Assembly (NCBI GenBank): GCA_035308165.1
Contig: DATGHC010000009.1
Coordinates: 71,046-135,045 of the forward strand
Direction of reading: 5' to 3'
DNA from: DASTCZ01 sp035308165
Lineage (GTDB): Bacteria; Acidobacteriota; Terriglobia; Acidiferrales; UBA7541
Length of the DNA: 64,000 nucleotides
Shown piece by piece: positions 43,584 through 51,604 of the stretch (position 1 is its first letter; every line of letters begins with the position of its first letter). The notes below the pieces were generated by a model. That model was not told where the DNA came from, searched no databases, and saw only the letters and a list, made by a program, of their open reading frames with translations. Made by a program: the position numbers and the translations under genes.

Positions 43584-46001
43584 ATGGATACGCTCTGGCA
43601 AGACATCCGGTATGGCGCGCGAATGCTATGGAAAAAACCGGCGTTCGCGGTGGTTGCGGTTTTGACGCTGGCGTTGGGCATTGGCGCAAACACGGCCATA
43701 TTCAGCGTAATCAACTCAACGGTGCTGCAACCTCTGGACTACAAGAATCCGGCGCAGCTCGTGGATTTGAATTCGGACAGCAGGCAGCGGGGAATCACTT
43801 TCGGGGGCGTTTCCGTTCCGGAGTTTCTGGAGTGGAAGAAGCAGGCGAAATCCTTTGAAGGGATGGCTGCATACAGATTCTTCGCGTTCACATACACGCA
43901 GGATACCGGGGCGCAACGAGTGAATGGATTTGAAGTTTCGCCAAACCTCTTCACAGTGTTGGGCGAAACTCCACTGCTGGGGCGTTTTTTTATTGATGGG
44001 GATGACCGGCCCGGAGCCGACAATCTTCTGGTTGTGAACGAATCGTTCTGGCGAACGCAACTGGGAAGTGATCCCGGAATTATCGGCAAAACACTGAGAG
44101 TGGACAGCAAACCATTTACAGTGGTGGGAGTTACGCGGGCGGCGTTCAATTTTCCCGGAGCGGGGACGCTGATGTGGAAACCGCTACCGCTGACGAATGT
44201 CACGCTTTTGGATTGGACGGACCGCCAGGCAAGTGTCGTGGCCCGACGGAAGAGTGGAGTCAGCATGGCGCGAGCAGGCGCGGAATTGCAAAAGATCGGA
44301 AGCGACATCGAAAGACAACATCCGGAAACAAACGCAGGTTGGACCACCAGAATCACGGATTTGCAAACGCTTTTCACGGGCGGTATTAACAATCCCCTTT
44401 ACGTTTTGCTGGCGGCGGTTTTGTTTGTGTTGCTGATTGCCTGCCTGAATATCGGGAGCCTGCTGACCGCGCGGATGACCGTGAGGATGAAAGAGGTGGG
44501 ATTGAGGCTGGCGCTGGGAGCATCCCGCGGAAGATTGCTGAGGCAATTTCTGACGGAAGGAATTCTGCTGAGCTTGTTGGGAGGGTTGGGAGGGATCCTG
44601 ATCTCTTCACCAGCGCTGAGTTTGCTACTCCTGATTCTGCCGCAAGGGTTCACCGGCGGCGCACCCGTGGAAATCTCAATTTCTGTACTTCTTTTCACGC
44701 TGGGACTAAGTCTAGCGACGGGAATATTCTTCGGCGTGGTTCCGGCGTGGAACATGAATCGCGTGCAAGTGAGCTCTGTGATGAAGGATGTGAGCGCGGG
44801 GACGACCTCGGGAAGATCCAAGCTGCACCTGCAGAGCGCGCTGGTGGTGATGCAGTTTGCACTTTCGTTGGTGCTGCTGAGCGGGGCGGGGCTGATGATT
44901 CGAAGTTTTCTGGCGCTGAAAAATACCAATCCAGGATTTTCCGCGAACGGCGTCCTAATCAACACGCAGCTGGTGCTTCCGACGGACAAATATTCAACCA
45001 ACGAGCAGTGCGAGCGATTTTTCAAGGACCTGCTGGAGCGAGTTCGGCGAATCCCGGGAGTGGAATACGCGGGAGGGATAACTTCGCTACCTCTTGCGGG
45101 GAATAGCTCCTTCCTCGGATATCAAATCCTGGGGAGGCCGGTAACCACGTCCGGAGGCGAGCGCGGAGCGGTGCGCAATGTGGTGACGGAAGATTATTTC
45201 AAGACTATGGGTATCCCGTTGATTCAAGGGCGCGACCTGACCACGAAGGACAACGAAAGCGCCCCGCACGTGGCGGTGATTAATGATGTTCTTGCAAAGA
45301 CGCAATTTTCGGATGTGCCACCCATTGGGCAGAGAATCCTGCTGAACGACCGCAGCAGCACGCAGCCGTACGAGATTGTCGGCGTGGTGGGAAGTTCAAA
45401 GCAGTTTGGAATTGGGCAGGACCCGTCGCCTGAAATATTTACCCCCTATCTACAGAGCCGCGTGTCATTCATGTACGTAGTGGTGAAAGGCCGAGGCGAT
45501 ACAGCCAGTCTGGTTGGGCCGATACGCAGCGCCGTGAAGGCGATTGATCCGGACCAACCCGTGGGCCAGCGGACGCTGGAGCAGCAATTCACCAACGCGA
45601 TTTCATTTCCGCGACTGTACGCGATTCTATTGGGTACATTCGCGGGACTGGCGCTGCTGTTGGCGGCGATTGGGATCTATGGAGTGGTCTCGTATCTGGT
45701 GGGGCAGCGAACGCGCGAGATTGGGATACGTATGGCACTGGGCGCGAGCCAGGGCAATGTGTTGAGAAATGTTCTGGGACGAGGACTACGGCTGGCGGGT
45801 TTGGGACTGGCGATTGGACTTGCGGCATCCATGCTGGTGACGCGATTGCTTGTGGCGTTTCTCTATCGAGTTGACGCAACCGACCCGGTGACATTTGCGA
45901 TGGCGGTGGCGGTGCTCGTGGGGATCGCGGTTCTGGCTTCCTGGATACCCGCATTGAGGGCGACAAAAGTGGATCCGCTGGTGGCGTTGCGATACGAATG
46001 A
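43584..46001 (+). CDS. ADOP-family permease without prefix (first of plus-strand cluster)
   Basis: About 805 residues from the ATG at 43584, preceded by GAGGGGTGGG. The protein starts almost directly with MDTLWQDIRYGARMLWKKP and TM1 (VVAVLTLALGIGANTAIF); it lacks the 75-residue prefix seen in the PadR cluster. A MacB-type periplasmic domain follows (FWRTQLGSDPGIIGKTL), then FtsX helices (VLLIACLNIGSLLTARM), a mid-protein segment GVVPAWNMNRVQVSSVMKD and the second module ending with ATKVDPLVALRYE. The first residue pair of the usual PARRA motif reads PALRA. The upstream 240 bases carry no other gene. Confidence 0.9.
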   Translation: MDTLWQDIRYGARMLWKKPAFAVVAVLTLALGIGANTAIFSVINSTVLQPLDYKNPAQLVDLNSDSRQRGITFGGVSVPEFLEWKKQAKSFEGMAAYRFFAFTYTQDTGAQRVNGFEVSPNLFTVLGETPLLGRFFIDGDDRPGADNLLVVNESFWRTQLGSDPGIIGKTLRVDSKPFTVVGVTRAAFNFPGAGTLMWKPLPLTNVTLLDWTDRQASVVARRKSGVSMARAGAELQKIGSDIERQHPETNAGWTTRITDLQTLFTGGINNPLYVLLAAVLFVLLIACLNIGSLLTARMTVRMKEVGLRLALGASRGRLLRQFLTEGILLSLLGGLGGILISSPALSLLLLILPQGFTGGAPVEISISVLLFTLGLSLATGIFFGVVPAWNMNRVQVSSVMKDVSAGTTSGRSKLHLQSALVVMQFALSLVLLSGAGLMIRSFLALKNTNPGFSANGVLINTQLVLPTDKYSTNEQCERFFKDLLERVRRIPGVEYAGGITSLPLAGNSSFLGYQILGRPVTTSGGERGAVRNVVTEDYFKTMGIPLIQGRDLTTKDNESAPHVAVINDVLAKTQFSDVPPIGQRILLNDRSSTQPYEIVGVVGSSKQFGIGQDPSPEIFTPYLQSRVSFMYVVVKGRGDTASLVGPIRSAVKAIDPDQPVGQRTLEQQFTNAISFPRLYAILLGTFAGLALLLAAIGIYGVVSYLVGQRTREIGIRMALGASQGNVLRNVLGRGLRLAGLGLAIGLAASMLVTRLLVAFLYRVDATDPVTFAMAVAVLVGIAVLASWIPALRATKVDPLVALRYE

Positions 46002-46069
46002 AGCGGCGTTCTCGATGCTCAGATTAGATTTTGTGAACGCATTTCAAACCATCACCACTAGGAGGAGAG

Positions 46070-46510
46070 ATGGCAAAGATGGAGAAAAAGCGCGAGGTTC
46101 TGCAAGGGCCCATCACGCCGGAACAACTGGATGAAAGAACGGCGGAGGGCTGGCGCATGGTCGCCGTGGAGTGGGAACGCGCGGCCATCGGCAAACCGCA
46201 ACCGTTCGGAGAGATGGAAACGGAATTGCCGTATGGGCTGCAAGTGGCCGCGGATTGCCAGCATCTGGAAGAAAATCCCATTGAGAAAGAAGCTCTGGTG
46301 CTGATGCTGGAACTGATTGTGCAGGACCTTCCTTTTTCAAAAATCGCCAGCGAGTTGAATGACCGCGGCTACCGGACCCGCTCGGGGGGCAAATGGAACC
46401 CTGTTGCCGTATTCGACTTGCTGCCGCGGATGATTGAAGTGGGGCCACGCATATTTGGCAGCGACGAGTGGGCGGAACAAAGGCAGAGACTGTTCAAGAT
46501 ATTCGCGTAG
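46070..46510 (+). CDS. Small protein resembling the helical domain of serine recombinases
   Basis: A 146-residue protein between two ADOP genes, with AGGAGGAGAG directly before its ATG. The C-terminal half contains LMLELIVQDLPFSKIASELN and DRGYRTRSGGKWNPVAVFDLL. This is the pattern of the recombinase DNA-binding domain of large serine recombinases (I-A-x-x-L-N-x-x-G-x-x-T-R-x-G-x-x-W). No resolvase catalytic domain is present, so it cannot recombine DNA by itself. It may be a DNA-binding regulator of the cluster or use the fold for another purpose. The N-terminal half has ITPEQLDERTAEGWRMVAVEW and is not recognised. Confidence 0.75.
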   Translation: MAKMEKKREVLQGPITPEQLDERTAEGWRMVAVEWERAAIGKPQPFGEMETELPYGLQVAADCQHLEENPIEKEALVLMLELIVQDLPFSKIASELNDRGYRTRSGGKWNPVAVFDLLPRMIEVGPRIFGSDEWAEQRQRLFKIFA

Positions 46511-46546
46511 AGATCCCGCCGGCGGGGACCGACTTCAGGAGGGATG

Positions 46547-49012
46547 ATGGGAACAATCGCGCAAGACATACGCTACGGGTTTCGGATGCTGGGGAAAAAG
46601 CCGGGGCTGACGGCGCTGGCGATTCTTGCGCTGGCACTGGGGATTGGCCTGAATGCCACCATCTTCACGGTTTTTGACGGAGTAATGTTGCGGCCGCTGC
46701 CGGTGCGCGACGCCACGAGTGTTGTGAATCTCTATGCAGAAGTCCCCGGCGAGCGCGGGGCCGGCGTTGTTTCCTATCCCGAATATGTTTATTACCGCGA
46801 TCACAATTCGGTTTTTTCAGGCGTGGTGGCTTTTGCCGGAGGAAAGGCATTCCTAAGTGGATCGGATAGCGCGGGGTCGCAGACTGCGCAATCCGAGACC
46901 ATCGCGGCGCAGCTTGTTTCGGGAAATTTTTTCGATGTGATGGGAGCAAACCTTGCGCTGGGCCGAACTTTTCTTCCGGAGGAAGACCAAACTCCCAACG
47001 CGCGTCCCGTGGTGGTTCTGAATTATGGTTTCTGGCAGGGGCGGTTTGGAGGCGATGCCAGCCTGGTGGGTAAGACGATCACATTGAATTCAGTCCCCTA
47101 CACGGTGGTGGGAATTGCGGCACGCGATTTCACGGGAATCATACCGGACGTGCCGGATGTGTGGGTTCCGCTGATGATGAGCGCAAACATTCACGGCGAC
47201 AAAGGCATGATTGAAGAAAAGGATGCGAACTGGCTGCAAATGGCAGCGAGGCGCAAGAAAAATGTTTCGATTTCCGAAGCGCGAGCGGAAATGGCGGTGG
47301 TCGCGAGCCAATATCACAGTGAGGATGCCGGAACTGGGCGGCGGGCGACAGTGACCGTGTTACCGGGGAGTGTTCTGCGGCCCCGTGAAAAATCCGATGT
47401 TCTTCCATTCGCGATGCTGGGGATGGCCGCCGTGGGATTGGTCCTTTTGATTGCGTGCGCGAATGTCGCGAATCTTCAACTGGCACGCGGAGTCACGCGA
47501 CAGAAGGAGCTGGGTGTCCGGATTTCGCTGGGAGCGACGCGATGGAGGTTGGTGCGTCAATTGATGATTGAAAGCTTCCTGCTTTCAGGAATAGCCGGAG
47601 CGCTGGGGTTGCTTCTTTCCTGGTGGGCTTCGGAGTTGCTCCTGGGAATTTTTCACCCGCCGGGTACGAGGGCCATCGTCCTGCAGGTTTCGCCGGATTG
47701 GCGGGTGGCAACTTACCTTATTTGCATTTCACTTTTGACGGGAATTCTTACCGGGCTTCTTCCTGCGATGCGCGTGTCGAGGCAAGACCCGTTGCGCGCC
47801 ATCCGCGAGGAGTCCGGCACTGCGACCTATAAGAGTGGATCGAGGCTCCGAAGCATGTTGATTGTGAGCCAGGTGGCAATTTCATTTTTCCTTCTGGTTG
47901 GGGCCGGGCTGCTGGTGCGGGCGCTGGGGAAAGCGCGCAACACGGATCCAGGATTCGATATCAATCATGTAGCGGTGCTGTCGGTCAACACGCGCAGCCG
48001 CGGATATAGCCCGGCGCAGACGGCAGAATTCACGCGGCGAGTCATCGAGCGCGTATCGGCTTTGCCCGGAGTGCGAAGCGCGGCGCTTGCGGCCGCGATT
48101 CCGTTGGGAACAGATTTCATGTCCAGAGGATTTGCTGCCGAAGGAAGTCAAGCTCAGCCGGGGCAGCAGGAGGCGATCGTTAGCTATGATGTCGTCTCGC
48201 CGGAGTTCTTTGACACGTTGGGAATTCGCATGGTGCAGGGCCGCGCGTTCTCGCGCCAGGACGTGGTTTCCGGCGCGCCGGTTGCGGTGGTGAGAGAGTC
48301 GCTGGCAAAAAAATACTGGCCGGGCGAAGACGCCGTGGGAAAGAGATTTCGGGGCGGGTCCGAAGGACCCTACACAACCACGGTGATCGGGGTGGCCGGG
48401 GACACGCGAAGCGTTTATTTGTGGTCGGATGACCTGCCCTACATTTATATACCGCCTTCCGGAGAAGACGCGGGCAGGGCGGGGCAAGTTCTGGTGCGCA
48501 CAAGCGGAAATCCCGCAGCCGTGATCGCGGCGCTGCCTGCGATTGCCCGGGAGATCGATCCGGGAATCGCAGTTACTTCGAGTTCCATGGCGGACAACTT
48601 TGCCTTCTGGATCTGGCCCTCGCAGATTGGCGCGACCATTTCAGCCACTCTGGGATTTTTGGCCATGCTGCTGGCGGCGATTGGCATCACGAGCATGGCT
48701 GCGTTCGCGGTAAGTCAACGCACTAGAGAAATTGGGATTCGCATGGCGTTGGGCGCAAGTCCGGCCGCCGTGGTGCGGATGTTGTTATGGCAGGCGGCGC
48801 GATTGGTGGTGGTGGGATCGGTGCTGGGACTGGGGGCTGCGGCGTTTGCGTCGCGCGTGCTTGCTCAATTTCTCTACGGGCTGAGCGCGCTGGATAGCGC
48901 GACGTTTGTGGGCGTAACGATCTTGCTGGGCGGCGTGGCCCTGCTGGCCTGTTATCTGCCGGCGCGGCGGGCGACCCGAGTGGACCCGATAGTTGCGCTG
49001 CGCTACGAATAA
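46547..49012 (+). CDS. ADOP-family permease without prefix (second of plus-strand cluster)
   Basis: About 821 residues. AGGAGGG lies just before two adjacent ATG codons (46544, 46547); I take the second. Start MGTIAQDIRYGFRMLGKKPG, TM1 with LALALGIGLNATIFTV (the usual GANTA is GLNAT here), periplasmic domain with YGFWQGRFGGDASLVGKTI, FtsX helices (VLLIACANVANLQLARG), mid segment GLLPAMRVSRQDPLRAIREE, second module and tail ARRATRVDPIVALRYE. The mid segment keeps the DPLRAI core better than other copies do. It follows the recombinase-domain-like gene by about 35 bases. Confidence 0.9.
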   Translation: MGTIAQDIRYGFRMLGKKPGLTALAILALALGIGLNATIFTVFDGVMLRPLPVRDATSVVNLYAEVPGERGAGVVSYPEYVYYRDHNSVFSGVVAFAGGKAFLSGSDSAGSQTAQSETIAAQLVSGNFFDVMGANLALGRTFLPEEDQTPNARPVVVLNYGFWQGRFGGDASLVGKTITLNSVPYTVVGIAARDFTGIIPDVPDVWVPLMMSANIHGDKGMIEEKDANWLQMAARRKKNVSISEARAEMAVVASQYHSEDAGTGRRATVTVLPGSVLRPREKSDVLPFAMLGMAAVGLVLLIACANVANLQLARGVTRQKELGVRISLGATRWRLVRQLMIESFLLSGIAGALGLLLSWWASELLLGIFHPPGTRAIVLQVSPDWRVATYLICISLLTGILTGLLPAMRVSRQDPLRAIREESGTATYKSGSRLRSMLIVSQVAISFFLLVGAGLLVRALGKARNTDPGFDINHVAVLSVNTRSRGYSPAQTAEFTRRVIERVSALPGVRSAALAAAIPLGTDFMSRGFAAEGSQAQPGQQEAIVSYDVVSPEFFDTLGIRMVQGRAFSRQDVVSGAPVAVVRESLAKKYWPGEDAVGKRFRGGSEGPYTTTVIGVAGDTRSVYLWSDDLPYIYIPPSGEDAGRAGQVLVRTSGNPAAVIAALPAIAREIDPGIAVTSSSMADNFAFWIWPSQIGATISATLGFLAMLLAAIGITSMAAFAVSQRTREIGIRMALGASPAAVVRMLLWQAARLVVVGSVLGLGAAAFASRVLAQFLYGLSALDSATFVGVTILLGGVALLACYLPARRATRVDPIVALRYE

Positions 49013-49039
49013 ATCCGCGGCGCAGAGAACGAGAATCCC

Positions 49040-51505
49040 ATGGGAACATTTATTCAGGACATTCGGTACAGCATGCGGATGCTGGTGAAGACGCCGGGAT
49101 TCGCGGCGGTGGCGGTGTTGACGCTGGCGCTGGGAATCGGCGCGAACATCGCCATTTTTACGGTGGTGAATGCCGTGATTTTGCGGCCTCTGCCATTCCC
49201 CCATGCGGACCGGCTGGTGCGAGTGATGGCGAATTTAAATGCGTCCAACGTGAAAAACGTGGGGATGTCTGAACCGGAGCTGGATGACTTGCGCAACAAT
49301 TCCGGTCTTTTCGAGCAGGTCACGGCGATCTGGCCGATCAGCGCGGCTCTCACCGGGGGAGATCAGCCGGAGAGAATTGAAGTTATGGCCACAAGTCCGG
49401 AATATTTTGAATTGCTTGGGGCTCAAGCGAAACTTGGCCGGGTGTATGGGTCTGCCGATGGCGTGCCTGGATTTTCAGATGCGGTGGTGATCAGCGACAG
49501 TTTGTGGCGGAGAGATTTCGGGGCGGATCCAAACGTTCTGGGACGAAAAGTGCGGATGGATACGGACCCTTACACGATTGTCGGAGTGATGGCGCCGGAT
49601 TTTCGCCACCCCGGACAGACCGTTTCAAGCGACGTGGACATGTGGGCGGCCACCGAATTCAACGGCCCCCCTTTTACGAGCCCGCCGGTGCGCAACCAGA
49701 ATTTTATCCCGGGGACACTCGGACGGTTGAGGGCCGGGATCACGCTGGAGCAGGCTCAATCACGGCTGGACTCGCTTGCGTCCCGATTGCGGGCGACGTA
49801 CCCGAAGGATTATCCCACGCAGGCGGGATGGGGGCTGAGCGTGGAATCGGCGCAAGAAAACTTGACGGGAAACGTTCGGCCGACGCTGAGCGTGTTGCTG
49901 GCGGCGGTGGGATTTGTGCTGCTGATTGCGTGCGTGAATGTCGCCAGCCTGTTGCTGGCACGATCGGCCAGCCGAGTGCGCGAGATGGCAATACGGGGCG
50001 CTCTGGGGGCCACCCGTGGGCGTCTGATGCAGCAACTGCTGACGGAAAGCCTGCTGTTGTCGCTTGCGGGAGGTGTTGCGGCGGTTCTGGCGCTGGGTTG
50101 GGGAAAGAAAGGGCTGTTGGCCATGGTCCCCGCAGATTTGCCGCGATTGAATGAAATCCATTTCGATGCGCGGGTGGCGGGATTCGCGTTTCTACTTTCG
50201 CTGGCAACCGGAATCGTGTTCGGGTTGGTCCCGGCGCTGCGAGTTTCGGCGGTAAATCCCAACCGGGATTTGAAGGAAGGAAGCAGAAGTGGCGGTGCAA
50301 GCCGGGGTCAGAACCGGTTTCGGAGCGCGCTGGTATCCACGGAGATTGCGCTTTCTCTGGTGTTGCTGATTGGAGCGGGATTGTTGGTGCGGAGTTTTTG
50401 GGGGATGTTGCAGGTGAATCCCGGGCTGGACCCGAAGAATGTGGGGATTGCACAGATATGGATCCCGGTGCCAAATAATCCGGCGCTGAATCCGTATGCG
50501 AAACCCGGCACACTGGGTGCACTCGTCGCGGAGGCGCTGCGACGTGTCAGCTCGCTGCCGGGAGTAGAGCAGGCGGCGATGGAGAGCGGGAACAGTTTGC
50601 CGTTTCTTGCGCCGCTAAGCGCGTTTCCGTTCGTGTTCTCGGATGAAGTGACCACGGGCGGCGGCCGTCCGCAGGCGGAGTTTAATTCGGTCAGTCCCGA
50701 CTATTTCCGGGTACTGAAGGCGCCATTGATCAGCGGCCGTTTTTTGGAGGATGGAGATGCGGCCAAGAAGGAGAGTGTGGCGCTGGTGAATGAGATGTTC
50801 GTCAGGCGCTACAGCCAAAATCGAGAGCCGCTGGGAAGAATTCTCCTGATTGGAAGAGGATCGGCTCAATTCCGAATCGTAGGAGTCGTGGGGGACGTTC
50901 ATGACGACGGACTGGACGCGCCCGTGGCCCCGCGGATTTACCTGTCGATCCTCCAGAGACCCAGCAATGCGTTGACGATCTATTTTCGCACGGCCGATGC
51001 GCCGAGAGGATTGAATGAATCCGTGGTTCGGGCGATTCATTCCGTGGACCCCACGCTTCCGATTTTTGGTGTGCGGACCCTGGAAGATCTGATGGGGGCA
51101 TCGGAGGGGCGGCGGAGATTTGTGCTTCAGCTGATGGAAATCTTCGCGGCGGCGGCGTTGTTGCTGGCGGCACTGGGAACGTACGGCGTGATGTCGTATG
51201 CGGCGAGCCAGCGGACGCGCGAAATTGGGATCCGCGTGGCGCTGGGAGCGCAGCGGGAAGACATTGTGCTTCTGGCGCTGCGTCCCGGGCTGGTGTTGAC
51301 GTTGATCGGAATTGCCGGGGGCCTGGTGGCGGCGCTTCTGCTTACACGGCTGATGTCCAGTCTATTGTTCGCGGTTACGGCAACAGATTTAACGACGTAT
51401 GCGGGTGTGTCGCTACTGCTGCTGATTGTTACGCTGGCGGCGAGCTACATTCCAGCGAGGCGTGCGACTAAGGTGGATCCGATTGTGGCGCTGCGTAGCG
51501 AGTAA
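49040..51505 (+). CDS. ADOP-family permease without prefix (third of plus-strand cluster)
   Basis: An 821-residue double permease: MGTFIQDIRYSMRMLVKTPG, TM1 (VAVLTLALGIGANIAIFTV), periplasmic domain with LWRRDFGADPNVLGRKV, FtsX helices (VLLIACVNVASLLLARS), mid segment GLVPALRVSAVNPNRDLKEG, second module with GVRTLEDLMGASEGRRRF, and tail ARRATKVDPIVALRSE. The penultimate residue is Ser where most copies have Tyr. It starts 27 bases after the stop of the previous permease and is therefore probably co-transcribed. No ATPase follows. Confidence 0.9.
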   Translation: MGTFIQDIRYSMRMLVKTPGFAAVAVLTLALGIGANIAIFTVVNAVILRPLPFPHADRLVRVMANLNASNVKNVGMSEPELDDLRNNSGLFEQVTAIWPISAALTGGDQPERIEVMATSPEYFELLGAQAKLGRVYGSADGVPGFSDAVVISDSLWRRDFGADPNVLGRKVRMDTDPYTIVGVMAPDFRHPGQTVSSDVDMWAATEFNGPPFTSPPVRNQNFIPGTLGRLRAGITLEQAQSRLDSLASRLRATYPKDYPTQAGWGLSVESAQENLTGNVRPTLSVLLAAVGFVLLIACVNVASLLLARSASRVREMAIRGALGATRGRLMQQLLTESLLLSLAGGVAAVLALGWGKKGLLAMVPADLPRLNEIHFDARVAGFAFLLSLATGIVFGLVPALRVSAVNPNRDLKEGSRSGGASRGQNRFRSALVSTEIALSLVLLIGAGLLVRSFWGMLQVNPGLDPKNVGIAQIWIPVPNNPALNPYAKPGTLGALVAEALRRVSSLPGVEQAAMESGNSLPFLAPLSAFPFVFSDEVTTGGGRPQAEFNSVSPDYFRVLKAPLISGRFLEDGDAAKKESVALVNEMFVRRYSQNREPLGRILLIGRGSAQFRIVGVVGDVHDDGLDAPVAPRIYLSILQRPSNALTIYFRTADAPRGLNESVVRAIHSVDPTLPIFGVRTLEDLMGASEGRRRFVLQLMEIFAAAALLLAALGTYGVMSYAASQRTREIGIRVALGAQREDIVLLALRPGLVLTLIGIAGGLVAALLLTRLMSSLLFAVTATDLTTYAGVSLLLLIVTLAASYIPARRATKVDPIVALRSE

Positions 51506-51604
51506 AAGCTGCCGAAACGGAAATCTGGACCATTCGCAAACTATTTGCGGATGACCGGCGTCTAACACATTACAGAAATCTGATAAGCGGCAGCGGGGGC
51601 GTGC

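Noticed and set aside
46070..46510. Serine recombinase or integrase indicating a mobile element
   Set aside because: No catalytic domain, no attachment-site-like repeats and no other mobile genes nearby; retained only as a domain resemblance.
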